Assembly (NCBI RefSeq): GCF_000024205.1
Contig: NC_013216.1
Coordinates: forward strand, 620,001 to 684,000
Length of the DNA stretch: 64,000 nucleotides
From: Desulfofarcimen acetoxidans DSM 771
GTDB taxonomy: Bacteria > Bacillota > Desulfotomaculia > Desulfotomaculales > Desulfofarciminaceae
Reading direction: 5' to 3'
A program made the position numbers and the translations under genes. The notes under the pieces are model-generated. The model searched no databases. It was not told the origin of the DNA and saw only the letters and a list, made by a program, of their open reading frames with translations. The stretch's first letter is position 1; the number at the start of each line of letters is the position of its first letter. Positions 17,435 to 27,188 of this stretch are shown here, piece by piece.

Positions 17435-19486
17435 ATGTCTGACAATTTTAGCAGCGATCCCATGCTTGAGATGTTTATTTTTGAAACTAACCAGTTTACT
17501 GAGCAGTTGGAGCAAATAATTTTAGACAGCGAAAAATCCTGTGGGTTTGATACAGCTTCAATCAATGAGATATTTAGAATTATGCATACCATCAAGGGTT
17601 CTGCGGCTATGATGCTATATAATAATATTTCCGGTTTAGCCCATTCAATGGAAGACCTATTCTATGTTTTGCGAGAAGAGAAGCCCCGAAATGTAAATTA
17701 TTCCGGGATAAGCGATATAGTTCTGGAGGGTGTTGACTTTATAAAAAATGAAATTGCAAAGCTGGAAAACGGTAAACCGTCAACCGGTGATGCTTTAGCA
17801 TTGGTTGAAGTAATTGAAGCTTTTGTAACAAAAATAAAGTCTTGCAATGATATTGCGGAAACACCGGTTAACACTGCTGCGGAGGAACAGCAGAAATTTT
17901 ATATTAGTCCCCAAGCATTGCCGATAACAACAGCGAATAACACCTATGAGGCCGTGATAACTTTTGACGAAGGGTGTGAAATGGAAAATATAAGGGCCTT
18001 TTCGGTGGTACATAGCTTAAAAGAAAAAAATGTAGTTTTAGAGTTTGAGCCGCCAGACATTATTGATAACGAAAACAGTGCCGGTATAATCAGGCAGGAA
18101 GGTTTTCGTATTGTATTCCGGACAAACATGACAATTGAAGAAGCACGTACCTTGCTTATTAATGAAACATTATTTTTAAGAGAGCTTGAAATAAATGTTG
18201 TAGAAACTCCAGCTGAACCGGTTAAAAAGAGAAAAGAAATAGTGCTTGAAGATGATTTGCCGGAGGATTTGGCTGTTGCCGGAAGTGTTGAATCCGAGGA
18301 TGCTCAGCCAGGGAGCAAGCAGAGTTTTATCAGTGTTAATATCTTAAAGCTGGACAGGCTTTTAGACTTGGTAGGGGAGTTGGTTATATCGGAAGCTATG
18401 GTATTACGCAACCCTGAAATAACAGTACTGCAAATAGAGAGTTTTCAAAAAGCTGCCAGACAGTTGGAGAAAATCACTTCCGAACTGCAGGATACAGTCA
18501 TGTCTATTCGTATGGTGCCTCTATCCACTACTTTTCATAAAATGAACAGAATTGTTCGGGATATGAGCAAGAAGTTGGGGAAAAATGTACAGTTAGCCAT
18601 AATCGGAGAGGAAACAGAGGTTGATAAGAATATAATTGAGCATATATCTGATCCCCTGATGCACTTGATACGCAACGCTGTGGATCATGGTCTGGAAACA
18701 ACTGAGGAGAGGCTGGCTGCAGGCAAACCGGAAACCGGAACTGTTACACTTGAAGCAAATAATGAGGGCGGGGATGTCTGGATTATTGTCAGGGATGACG
18801 GCAGAGGTCTTAATCGCAAAACAATAATCGAAAAGGCCAGGGAAAGCAGTCTATTGAAAAAGAATGAAAATGAGCTTTCCGAGAGGGAGGTTTATTCCTT
18901 AATCCTGATGCCCGGCTTTTCCACAAAAGAACGTGTAACGGAGTTTTCCGGGCGCGGTGTAGGTATGGACGTAGTGGTTAGGAACATAGAAAAAGTTGGA
19001 GGGCAGATTTTAATTGACAGTTCACCTGGTACAGGTTCAGTAATTTCTATAAAGATTCCTCTTACCCTGGCCATTATAAACGGGATGGCTGTGAAAGTGG
19101 GTAAATCCAGCTATGTTATTCCAACTACTATGATCAGAGAATCTTTTAGAGCAAGGGAAGAGGATGTAATTAGAGACCCTGATAATAACGAAATGATATT
19201 GATACGTGGTGATTGCTATCCAATAATTAGACTGCATAAATATTACAAGAAAAAGGAAGCTGTTACTAATATGCAGGAGGGAATTATCGTAATGGTTGAA
19301 AATGAGTTCAGAGGAGCATGCCTGTTTGCCGATGAGCTCCTGGGGGAACAGCAGGTGGTTGTCAAGTCTCTGCCCCGCTACATAAAAAAAGTAAAAGGTA
19401 TTGCCGGGTGTACTCTGTTAGGTGATGGGAGTATAAGCCTTATTTTAGATGTTGCGAACATAATAAACCAGGGGGAGGAGAGGTAG
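17435..19486 (+). CDS. cheA: chemotaxis histidine kinase CheA (first cluster)
   Basis: A 683-residue CheA starting at ATG 17435 behind GAGGTGG. The P1 phosphotransfer domain has H51 in MHTIKGSAAMM. A divergent middle region (about 165-285) follows, then the P3 dimerisation domain (LDRLLDLVGELVISE), the P4 ATPase domain ([27 protein letters not shown]) and the P5 CheW-like domain up to GDGSISLILDV. It phosphorylates CheB and probably the hybrid kinase or receiver of this operon. It is the first gene of a seven-gene cluster with no motor genes, so the output may or may not be motility. Confidence 0.95.
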   Translation: MSDNFSSDPMLEMFIFETNQFTEQLEQIILDSEKSCGFDTASINEIFRIMHTIKGSAAMMLYNNISGLAHSMEDLFYVLREEKPRNVNYSGISDIVLEGVDFIKNEIAKLENGKPSTGDALALVEVIEAFVTKIKSCNDIAETPVNTAAEEQQKFYISPQALPITTANNTYEAVITFDEGCEMENIRAFSVVHSLKEKNVVLEFEPPDIIDNENSAGIIRQEGFRIVFRTNMTIEEARTLLINETLFLRELEINVVETPAEPVKKRKEIVLEDDLPEDLAVAGSVESEDAQPGSKQSFISVNILKLDRLLDLVGELVISEAMVLRNPEITVLQIESFQKAARQLEKITSELQDTVMSIRMVPLSTTFHKMNRIVRDMSKKLGKNVQLAIIGEETEVDKNIIEHISDPLMHLIRNAVDHGLETTEERLAAGKPETGTVTLEANNEGGDVWIIVRDDGRGLNRKTIIEKARESSLLKKNENELSEREVYSLILMPGFSTKERVTEFSGRGVGMDVVVRNIEKVGGQILIDSSPGTGSVISIKIPLTLAIINGMAVKVGKSSYVIPTTMIRESFRAREEDVIRDPDNNEMILIRGDCYPIIRLHKYYKKKEAVTNMQEGIIVMVENEFRGACLFADELLGEQQVVVKSLPRYIKKVKGIAGCTLLGDGSISLILDVANIINQGEER

Positions 19487-19490
19487 CGAC

Positions 19491-19991
19491 ATGGCACAAT
19501 TAAAGGAAAATATTCTTGACAAGGAATATTTTGAGGACACTCAAAAGGATAAATATCTGACATTCTCCATGGGAAAGGAGGAATACGGTATCGAGATAAG
19601 ATATGTTACGGAAATTATAGGTATGCAGGCTATAACTGAGGTTCCTGAGCTTCCGGATTACATCAAGGGAATCATAAATCTAAGAGGCAAAATTATTCCT
19701 GTAATGGATGTTAGGCTTCGTTTTAAAAAAGAGTTCAAGGAATACAATGATAGAACCTGTATAATCGTTATAGATATAAAGGATATTTCAATAGGCTTAA
19801 TTGTAGATGCTGTATCTGAAGTAATGTCCATAGCAGAACAGGATATTGTTCCTCCTCCGGATTCTAAGACCGGTTTCCACAACAGGTATGTTAAGGGAAT
19901 TGGTAAAATCGATAACGGCGTCAAACTTTTATTGGACTGTGATAAACTCCTGAATGATGAAGAAACTGAAGATCTGAGCCTTCCGGTATAA
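19491..19991 (+). CDS. cheW: CheW adaptor protein
   Basis: A 166-residue CheW that links receptors to CheA. The core (about 22-160) begins KYLTFSMGKEEYGI and has PDYIKGIINLRGKIIPVMD and GLIVDAVSEV. A roughly 20-residue charged N-terminal extension precedes it. The start lies 4 nt after the cheA stop. Confidence 0.95.
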   Translation: MAQLKENILDKEYFEDTQKDKYLTFSMGKEEYGIEIRYVTEIIGMQAITEVPELPDYIKGIINLRGKIIPVMDVRLRFKKEFKEYNDRTCIIVIDIKDISIGLIVDAVSEVMSIAEQDIVPPPDSKTGFHNRYVKGIGKIDNGVKLLLDCDKLLNDEETEDLSLPV

Positions 19992-20032
19992 AAAAACGGA
20001 GGTTTTAAATAAGAGAAGGAGTTGATTGAATA

Positions 20033-22312
20033 ATGAAATGGTTTTACAACATGAAAGTCAGCGCTAAGCTGTTTGTGGCATTTATTCTTGTAGCGATCAT
20101 AACCGGAATAGTAGGTATGATTGGTATAGTAAATATAAGAGAGATTAATGAAAAGGATACCCAACTTTATAAGAACATGATTGTGCCAATTGCTGAATTA
20201 AGTCAAATTACAAATTCTTTTCAAAGAATGAGAGTAAGCCTCCGTGATATTATTCTTGCCCAAACTCCTGATGATATTGCAGTGAATAATAATAAAATTA
20301 TGGATAGATTGGCTGAGATTGATAAGTATTCGGCAGACTTTGAGAAAACAATGATATCACAGGAAATAAAGGATGCTTTTAGCCAATTTAAGAACTCAAC
20401 CAAAGCATATCATGCGGAACTTGAAGTAATAGTAGAACTGGCCAAAGCTAATAAAGATGCCGAGGCTACTGCTTATATGTATGGCAGCCAGGCGCAAAAA
20501 GCCTCCCAGGTTGAAGAGGATGCTATTGCAAAACTGGTTAATTTGAAAGAAAAAGCGGCAAGAGAAACTTCATATAATAATTCCGAGCTTGCAGTTAATG
20601 CTGAAAAAATGATGATTATATTTATCATATTAAGCATACTGATCTCTTTAAGCCTCGGTTTATTTATTTCAAATATAATCAGCAGGCCTGTGAGAAAGCT
20701 TTCTGAAGCTGCCGGCAAACTGGCAATTGGAGATATTAATGTCACTGTTGAAGCTGTATCAAAAGATGAGATTGGTAATTTAGCCCTGGCATTTGGCAAA
20801 ATGGTTGAGAATATCCGGGAGCAGGCAAACAATGCGGAAAAAGTTGCTCAGGGCGATCTTTCTGTAGAAATAAAGGCAAAATCAGACAGTGATGTGCTGG
20901 CCAAGAGTATGAAACTTGTTGTAGAAGAACTGAGACATCTGGTGGATGATACAGTAATGCTTACGCAGGCGGCTGTTCAAGGCAAGCTGCAAACCAGGGC
21001 CGATGCGGATAAATTCAGCGGTGGCTATAAGGAAATAGTTGAAGGTGTGAACAATATTCTCAACGCGGTAATAGAGCCGGTGAAGGAGGCTTCCTCAGTA
21101 CTCCAGGAGATGGCTAAAGGAAATCTGAAGGTCAGTGTGAACGGTAATTACAGGGGAGATCACGCGGAGATTAAGGATGCTCTGAATTTCACTCTTTCCA
21201 CTGTTTCCGGTTATATCAACGAAATATCTTCTGTTCTTACCAATATGGCCGATGGGAACCTGGCAGTAGGCATCAGCGGTGAATATCTGGGTGACTTTAT
21301 AGAAATTAAGAATTCATTGAACAGCATTGTCAAGTCTTTTAATGAAATACTGGGAGATATGAATACAGCTTCAGAGCAGGTGGCTACCGGTTCAATGCAG
21401 GTATCTGATTCCAGTCAGGCATTATCTCAGGGTTCTACAGAACAGGCCAGTGCCATTGAAGAGCTGACTGTCTCAATGACAGAGATTGCTGCACAGACCA
21501 AACAAAATGCGGTTAATGCCAGCCAAGCCAGTGAGCTTGCTCTGGAAGTTAAGAATAATGCAATAAAAGGTAATGAGCGGATGAGGGAAATGCTGCAGGC
21601 AATGGATGAAATAAATATATCTTCAGGGAATATTTCCAAAATAATTAAAGTTATTGATGAAATTGCCTTTCAGACCAATATTCTTGCTTTAAACGCCGCG
21701 GTGGAAGCTGCCAGGGCCGGCCAGCACGGGAAAGGGTTTGCCGTTGTAGCTGAGGAAGTGAGAAACCTGGCTGCAAGAAGTGCTAATGCGGCCAAGGAAA
21801 CAACTTCTATGATTGAAGGTTCGATCAGCAAGGTTGAGAGCGGGACAAAGATTGCTAAAGAGACAGCACAAGCCTTAAACAGTATTGTGGAAGGCGTAAC
21901 CAGGGCGGCTAATCTTGTTGGTGAAATCGCTAATGCCTCCAGTGAACAGGCTACTGGAATTGCTCAGGTAAATCAGGGTATTGAGCAGGTGTCAATGGTG
22001 GTGCAAACTAATTCAGCTACTGCCGAAGAGAGTGCGGCTGCCAGTGAGGAATTATCAGGCCAGGCAGAAATTCTTAAAGAAATGGTTTCTAAATTCAGGT
22101 TGAAAAAAACCGGTTCATCTTTTAATAATGGGGGTGAGCTTAATGAGAACTTTTTGAGAATGCTGGAAGAAATATCTGAAAGCAGAAAATCTTCTAAAGC
22201 AGCCAACAGGGCCGAACAGGAGATGGATTATGCATTAGCTCAGGTTGCCTCCGCCGGACAGACTGTAAAACCCAAAATTTCTCTCAGTGACAGGGAGTTT
22301 GACAAATATTAA
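20033..22312 (+). CDS. methyl-accepting chemotaxis protein with several HAMP-type units
   Basis: A 759-residue transmembrane receptor. The first membrane segment (about 11-33) is followed by a four-helix-bundle ligand domain (about 34-190) and a second segment (about 193-215). A HAMP domain follows ([21 protein letters not shown]), then two or three further HAMP-like units, each marked by GDL or GNL (about residues 270-430). The signalling tip has [20 protein letters not shown], with [11 protein letters not shown] after it. It is translated just after cheW. The extracellular ligand is unknown. Confidence 0.93.
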   Translation: MKWFYNMKVSAKLFVAFILVAIITGIVGMIGIVNIREINEKDTQLYKNMIVPIAELSQITNSFQRMRVSLRDIILAQTPDDIAVNNNKIMDRLAEIDKYSADFEKTMISQEIKDAFSQFKNSTKAYHAELEVIVELAKANKDAEATAYMYGSQAQKASQVEEDAIAKLVNLKEKAARETSYNNSELAVNAEKMMIIFIILSILISLSLGLFISNIISRPVRKLSEAAGKLAIGDINVTVEAVSKDEIGNLALAFGKMVENIREQANNAEKVAQGDLSVEIKAKSDSDVLAKSMKLVVEELRHLVDDTVMLTQAAVQGKLQTRADADKFSGGYKEIVEGVNNILNAVIEPVKEASSVLQEMAKGNLKVSVNGNYRGDHAEIKDALNFTLSTVSGYINEISSVLTNMADGNLAVGISGEYLGDFIEIKNSLNSIVKSFNEILGDMNTASEQVATGSMQVSDSSQALSQGSTEQASAIEELTVSMTEIAAQTKQNAVNASQASELALEVKNNAIKGNERMREMLQAMDEINISSGNISKIIKVIDEIAFQTNILALNAAVEAARAGQHGKGFAVVAEEVRNLAARSANAAKETTSMIEGSISKVESGTKIAKETAQALNSIVEGVTRAANLVGEIANASSEQATGIAQVNQGIEQVSMVVQTNSATAEESAAASEELSGQAEILKEMVSKFRLKKTGSSFNNGGELNENFLRMLEEISESRKSSKAANRAEQEMDYALAQVASAGQTVKPKISLSDREFDKY

Positions 22313-22410
22313 ACTCAAAAACACAAAGTCACTTAAGGCAACTTTCTTGGTAGTTTTGCAACAATGCAACCGGCTTCTACAGGCAAAATGAGTGAAGGAA
22401 AGGGTGACTC

Positions 22411-23238
22411 ATGGCTCAAGAAGGGGTTAATATATCCGAAAAGGAATTCAGCCGGCTGGCCTGTTTTATTAAACAGCATTTTGGAATAAATCTGGTGCAA
22501 GAGAAAAAACTGTTGGTGGTAAGCCGGTTGCAAAACTTTTTGATACGGAACAACTTTAAAAGTTTTTCCGAATACTTTGATTATGTTGTTGCGGACAGAA
22601 CAGGTAATGCAGTAGTCACTCTGCTCAATAAACTGACTACAAATCATACTTTTTTTATGCGTGAAGCAGATCACTTTGATTTTTTCAGAAACAAGGTTTT
22701 GCCTTACCTTTCACAAAAGGTTAAGGACAAGGATTTAAGAATCTGGAGTGCCGGGTGTTCTACCGGTCAGGAATCTTATACTCTTTCCATGATTATAGAC
22801 GAGTACTTTGGGGCGGAAAAAAAATTATGGAACACAAAAGTTCTGGCCACAGACATATCTACTATTGTTCTGGAAAAGGCGAAAAAAGGTGAATACTCGG
22901 ATGAGGAAATTTGCATGATACCCAGGCACAGGAGATTTAGCTATTTTATAAAAAATGATAATCAGAGGTATTGTATAGTTAATGAAATAAAGAAAGAAGT
23001 CATTTACAGAAGGTTTAATCTTATGGATGAGGTTTTCCCTTTTAAAAAAAAGTTTCAGGTTATTTTCTGTAGAAATGTTATGATCTACTTTGATCGAAAG
23101 ACCAAGCAGGAGCTGGTGAATAAGTTTTATGATTTTACAGAACCGGGAGGTTATTTGTTCATCGGTCATTCAGAATCACTCAATCAAATAGAAACAGGTT
23201 TTAGGTATATTAGGCCTGCCATATATCGTAAGGCATAG
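22411..23238 (+). CDS. cheR: chemoreceptor glutamate methyltransferase CheR
   Basis: A 275-residue SAM-dependent CheR. The N-terminal helical domain (1 to about 75) precedes the catalytic domain with TTNHTFFMREADHF, the SAM loop WSAGCSTGQESYTL, FCRNVMIYFD and the C-terminal GYLFIGHSESL. It methylates receptor glutamates for adaptation, opposed by the CheB encoded next. Confidence 0.96.
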   Translation: MAQEGVNISEKEFSRLACFIKQHFGINLVQEKKLLVVSRLQNFLIRNNFKSFSEYFDYVVADRTGNAVVTLLNKLTTNHTFFMREADHFDFFRNKVLPYLSQKVKDKDLRIWSAGCSTGQESYTLSMIIDEYFGAEKKLWNTKVLATDISTIVLEKAKKGEYSDEEICMIPRHRRFSYFIKNDNQRYCIVNEIKKEVIYRRFNLMDEVFPFKKKFQVIFCRNVMIYFDRKTKQELVNKFYDFTEPGGYLFIGHSESLNQIETGFRYIRPAIYRKA

Positions 23239-23288
23239 AAGGAAATCAAGTGCAGCCGGTTTTTATGAACCGGTGGAGGTAGCGAAGT

Positions 23289-24332
23289 ATGATAAAGAAA
23301 AAAATTAAGGTTCTTGTGGTGGATGATTCCCTTGTGTTCAGGGAGACACTGGCTAAAAGCATTTCGAAAGATCCGGGGATTGAGGTTGTCGGTACGGCTT
23401 CGGATCCTTTTATGGCCAGAGATAAGATACTGGAATTGGAACCTGATGTGTTAACTCTTGATGTCGAAATGCCGAAGATGAGCGGGATTGAATTCTTAAA
23501 AAGGCTTATGCCTCAGTATCCCATTCCTGTCATAATGGTAAGTTCTGTGGGTGAAAATGTTTTTGATGCGCTCAATGCGGGCGCAGTGGATTTTGTTGCC
23601 AAGCCAAATTTCGGAATAGAAAAAGGCATTGATGCTTTGATCAATGAATTAATAGTTAAGATTAAGATAGCTTCCACAGCTCGATTAAGTCATTGGAAGA
23701 ATAAATCAACCTGCAGCGGCATAGTGGGAAAAGATAACGGCCATGCCGGCAATTCTATCATTGCCATTGGAGCTTCTACAGGCGGCACGGAAGCTATCTT
23801 AAGTATATTAAAACAGTTTCCCGGAAATATGCCCGGCATAGTAATTGTGCAGCACATGCCTCCGGTTTTTACAAAAATGTATGCTCAAAGACTTAATAAT
23901 AGCTGCCTCCTGGAAGTCAAAGAAGCTCAGAAAGGTGACAGGGTGCTTCCCGGAACTGTTTTAATTGCACCCGGGGATTACCATATGAGAATCAAGAAGG
24001 CCGGAGATAATTATTCAGTTGAATGTTTAAAAGGTGAAAAGGTTAACGGTCACTGTCCTTCAGTGGATGTGCTTTTTGAATCTGTAGCTGAAAAGGCGGG
24101 TTCTGCTGCCATAGGAGTAATTTTAACCGGCATGGGGCATGACGGTGCCAGGGGGTTGCTTTCCATGCGGAAAAAAGGAGCCCTCACGATTGGGCAAAAT
24201 GAGGAAACATGTGTGGTTTACGGCATGCCCAAGGTAGCTTATGAGATAGGAGCGGTGCAAAAACAGTCGTCACTTTTGTCCATACCACAGCTTATATATT
24301 CCATGTTGGATAACATTCAAAAATATAGATAA
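23289..24332 (+). CDS. cheB: CheB protein-glutamate methylesterase/deamidase (first cluster)
   Basis: A 347-residue CheB. The receiver domain (1 to about 120) has LVVDDS and the phospho-acceptor Asp in LTLDVEMPKMSG. The esterase domain has the catalytic Ser in IGASTGG, His in VQHMPPVF and Asp in GMGHDGARG, all intact. It lies 50 nt after cheR behind GGTGGAGG. It removes the methyl groups added by CheR. Confidence 0.95.
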   Translation: MIKKKIKVLVVDDSLVFRETLAKSISKDPGIEVVGTASDPFMARDKILELEPDVLTLDVEMPKMSGIEFLKRLMPQYPIPVIMVSSVGENVFDALNAGAVDFVAKPNFGIEKGIDALINELIVKIKIASTARLSHWKNKSTCSGIVGKDNGHAGNSIIAIGASTGGTEAILSILKQFPGNMPGIVIVQHMPPVFTKMYAQRLNNSCLLEVKEAQKGDRVLPGTVLIAPGDYHMRIKKAGDNYSVECLKGEKVNGHCPSVDVLFESVAEKAGSAAIGVILTGMGHDGARGLLSMRKKGALTIGQNEETCVVYGMPKVAYEIGAVQKQSSLLSIPQLIYSMLDNIQKYR

Positions 24333-24401
24333 CATTTTTCTTAATTGCTTGGTTTTTGCATTGGAATTGTACATAAAAACATTAAACTTGAATAAGGGCT
24401 G

Positions 24402-26708
24402 ATGCATATGTGGGATAACCGTGACTTAACTATTAAAGGCAACGATACAGTAATGGAGTGTAGGCGTCTTTCTAATATTTTGGAGTGTATTGGAGACGGT
24501 TTGATTACAGCGGCTACAGACGGCAAAGTCCAGTTTATGAACAAGGTTGCGGAGAAATTTTTATGCTGGGATCTGGCAGAGGCAAAAGGGAAAAACATAG
24601 ATGAAGTATTTAGAATGATTAATCTGGAAACTAACGAGATATTGTATACGCATTATGACCAAATTATTGCAACACAATCACCAAGAGGCTTGAGGAAGGA
24701 TACGGTACTGCTTTCCAGGGATGGTATGCTCAGGTACGTATCAGCCAGTATATCTCCCGTGAAAGATATGAATAATTTTGTGGAAGCTATTGTCATTGTA
24801 TTCAGGGATATTACCAGGCGAAGGAGTATAGAAGACGCGATTAATAGTAAGCAAGCAAAATTGAAGGCAGTTTTTGATGCGGCACCGGTAGGCATAATGA
24901 TAGTAAACTCTTGTCACATCATAATTGAGCTTAATGATGCGCTTGGTAAAATACTGGGAAGACGTCCTGATCAAATCTTGCTCAAAAAAGTTGGTGAGGG
25001 GTTAGGGTGTAAACACAGACTGGAAAATAAAAAAAGTTGTGAAAACGGAGAAATAAAGTGTCCTTTGAGATACACAATACAGAAGGTAATTGAAGAACAG
25101 ACAGAATGCAAGGGCATCGAGATTTTATTTGAAATGAAAAAAGGAGATAATATCCGGAAGGTATGGTTCAAACTGAATGCCGTACCTATAGAGATAGAAA
25201 AAGAAAAACATGTTTTGATGGTAATTGATGATATTAATGAACACAAGCGACTGATTAAAGAACTAAAAAAAGCAAAAGAGGCTGCGGAAGCAGCTAGCAG
25301 GGCTAAAAGTGAGTTTTTGGCCAATATGAGCCATGAAATAAGAACTCCTCTTAACGGTTTAATCGGCATGTTGGATCTAACATTATTATCTGATTTAACA
25401 GTTGATCAAAAGGAAAACCTCAGTATTGCCAGGACATGTGTTGATTCGCTAATGAATGTATTAAATGATATACTTGATTTTTCAAAAATAGAAGCAGGAA
25501 AGCTGCTAATTGAAAACGTGGGGTTTAATTTGCCGGAACTGGTTGAGAAGACAGTGAAATCTTATTCCGCTAAAGCAAGTGAAAAGGATATCGGGATAAA
25601 ATACAGTGTGTGCAGTGATGTGCCGGAAACTCTTAGTGGTGATCCAAACAGGCTAAGGCAGGTATTAAATAATCTACTGGGTAATGCGATCAAGTTTACA
25701 CAGATTGGATCTGTTGGTATTGAGGTAGAACTATTAGAGAAGACCAGGGAGTATGTAACGCTCAAATTTATAGTCACTGATACTGGCATAGGAATATCTG
25801 CAAGTGATAGAGAAAAGCTTTTTCAGGGCTTTAGTCAGGTAGACGGTTCCTACACCAGGAAATACGGTGGTACAGGACTGGGACTGGCTATATCCAAGCA
25901 GCTTATTGAAAAAATGGACGGACAAATATGGGTTGAAAGTAATAATCATGGGGGAAGTAAATTTATTTTTACGACAAGACTAAAAACCGGCGCGTTTTCT
26001 CCCGAAAAGAAAAGTAATACATGCGTATATGTGGCTTCAAGAGAGTTGGATATTTTACTGGCTGAAGATGATAAGGTAAGTCAGATGGTTATCTTTAGGA
26101 TGCTGGAAGAGTTTGGTCACTCAATAACTATTGTTAATAACGGTAAAGAAGCTCTGGAAATACTGGCTAAGCATGATTATGATTTAATTCTAATGGATAT
26201 TCAAATGCCTGTAATGGATGGATTGGCAACAACTAGTATTATTAGGCAGAATGAATGTGTTAAAGGAAAACGAACACCAATAATTGCTTTAACTGCTTAT
26301 GCCGTCAAGGGCGATAAGGAAAAGTTCTTATCCCATGACATGGATGATTATGTGTCAAAACCGGTAACCATGGTAGACTTATTTAACACCATAGAGCGAC
26401 TGAACAAAAAGATAACGATAAACAGGCCTGGATGTTCCGGCAGTTATGTTAATAAAGTCAATGACCGATTTTTCAAAGACATAGCTGTTAAGACAGCTAA
26501 TATTAGAAAGGCTGTTGCTGAGAGTAATGATCTTCTTGCAGAAAAAATGGCACATTTAATAAAAAACGATTCGGAAATATTGCAGGCAGATTTTCTGAAA
26601 AGTCTGGCATTTAAAATTGAGCTTGCGGTACGCAAGGGAAAAATTGAGCAGGCCAGTGATCTGTGCAGTAAAATTGAAATGGAATTAGACAGACTTAAGC
26701 TATTGTAA
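24402..26708 (+). CDS. hybrid sensor histidine kinase (PAS-PAS-HisKA-HATPase-REC-Hpt-like)
   Basis: A 768-residue soluble hybrid kinase. Two PAS domains (about 20-135 and 150-285) come first; the second holds four Cys in a C-x10-C-x5-C pattern region (GCKHRLENKKSC, GEIKC). A short coiled coil leads to HisKA with H311 (ANMSHEIRTPLNG). The HATPase has LLGNAIKFT, TDTGIGI and GGTGLGLAIS. The receiver has D599 in LILMDIQMPVMDG. A C-terminal helical segment with AHLIKND looks like a degenerate Hpt. No membrane segment is seen, so it probably senses a cytoplasmic signal. It closes the chemosensory operon with the receiver gene that follows. Confidence 0.92.
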   Translation: MHMWDNRDLTIKGNDTVMECRRLSNILECIGDGLITAATDGKVQFMNKVAEKFLCWDLAEAKGKNIDEVFRMINLETNEILYTHYDQIIATQSPRGLRKDTVLLSRDGMLRYVSASISPVKDMNNFVEAIVIVFRDITRRRSIEDAINSKQAKLKAVFDAAPVGIMIVNSCHIIIELNDALGKILGRRPDQILLKKVGEGLGCKHRLENKKSCENGEIKCPLRYTIQKVIEEQTECKGIEILFEMKKGDNIRKVWFKLNAVPIEIEKEKHVLMVIDDINEHKRLIKELKKAKEAAEAASRAKSEFLANMSHEIRTPLNGLIGMLDLTLLSDLTVDQKENLSIARTCVDSLMNVLNDILDFSKIEAGKLLIENVGFNLPELVEKTVKSYSAKASEKDIGIKYSVCSDVPETLSGDPNRLRQVLNNLLGNAIKFTQIGSVGIEVELLEKTREYVTLKFIVTDTGIGISASDREKLFQGFSQVDGSYTRKYGGTGLGLAISKQLIEKMDGQIWVESNNHGGSKFIFTTRLKTGAFSPEKKSNTCVYVASRELDILLAEDDKVSQMVIFRMLEEFGHSITIVNNGKEALEILAKHDYDLILMDIQMPVMDGLATTSIIRQNECVKGKRTPIIALTAYAVKGDKEKFLSHDMDDYVSKPVTMVDLFNTIERLNKKITINRPGCSGSYVNKVNDRFFKDIAVKTANIRKAVAESNDLLAEKMAHLIKNDSEILQADFLKSLAFKIELAVRKGKIEQASDLCSKIEMELDRLKLL

Positions 26709-26760
26709 ATGCAGCGGTGAGTGATATTAAAGAGAAAATATCTGGTAGGGGGGTTGCAGC

Positions 26761-27156
26761 ATGAAGATATTAATTGCCGAGGATGACATGGCCAGCCGGA
26801 AATATTTATTTAAATTGCTTTCTAAATATGGCGACTGCGATATTACGGTTGACGGTTTTGAAGCATTGGACGCTTTTATGCTGGCACTAAACGACGGCGA
26901 GCCTTATAACCTCATTTGCCTGGATATAATGATGCCCAGACTTGATGGGGTTAAAACATTAAAGGCTATCCGGCATCTTGAAAAAGAAAAGGGAATCAAT
27001 GATTCCCAAAGGGTTAAAATTATAATGACCACAGCATTGAATGAAACCAGTACTGTATTTGGCGCCTTTGATAATGGTTGTGATGCATATGCGGCCAAGC
27101 CTATCGACAGTGTTAAAATGGTAGAGGTTATGCAGAGACTGGGTTTGATAACTTAG
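26761..27156 (+). CDS. single-domain response regulator (CheY-like)
   Basis: A 131-residue stand-alone receiver domain. The acidic pair is in LIAEDD, the phospho-acceptor is D55 (LDIMMPRLDG), the switch Thr is in IIMTTALN and the conserved Lys in AAKPID. There is no output domain. It lies behind AGGGGGG as the last gene of the cluster and may be the diffusible output of CheA or of the hybrid kinase. Confidence 0.92.
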   Translation: MKILIAEDDMASRKYLFKLLSKYGDCDITVDGFEALDAFMLALNDGEPYNLICLDIMMPRLDGVKTLKAIRHLEKEKGINDSQRVKIIMTTALNETSTVFGAFDNGCDAYAAKPIDSVKMVEVMQRLGLIT

Positions 27157-27188
27157 CATGATACTCACTTGGGGTATTCCGGGTATAT

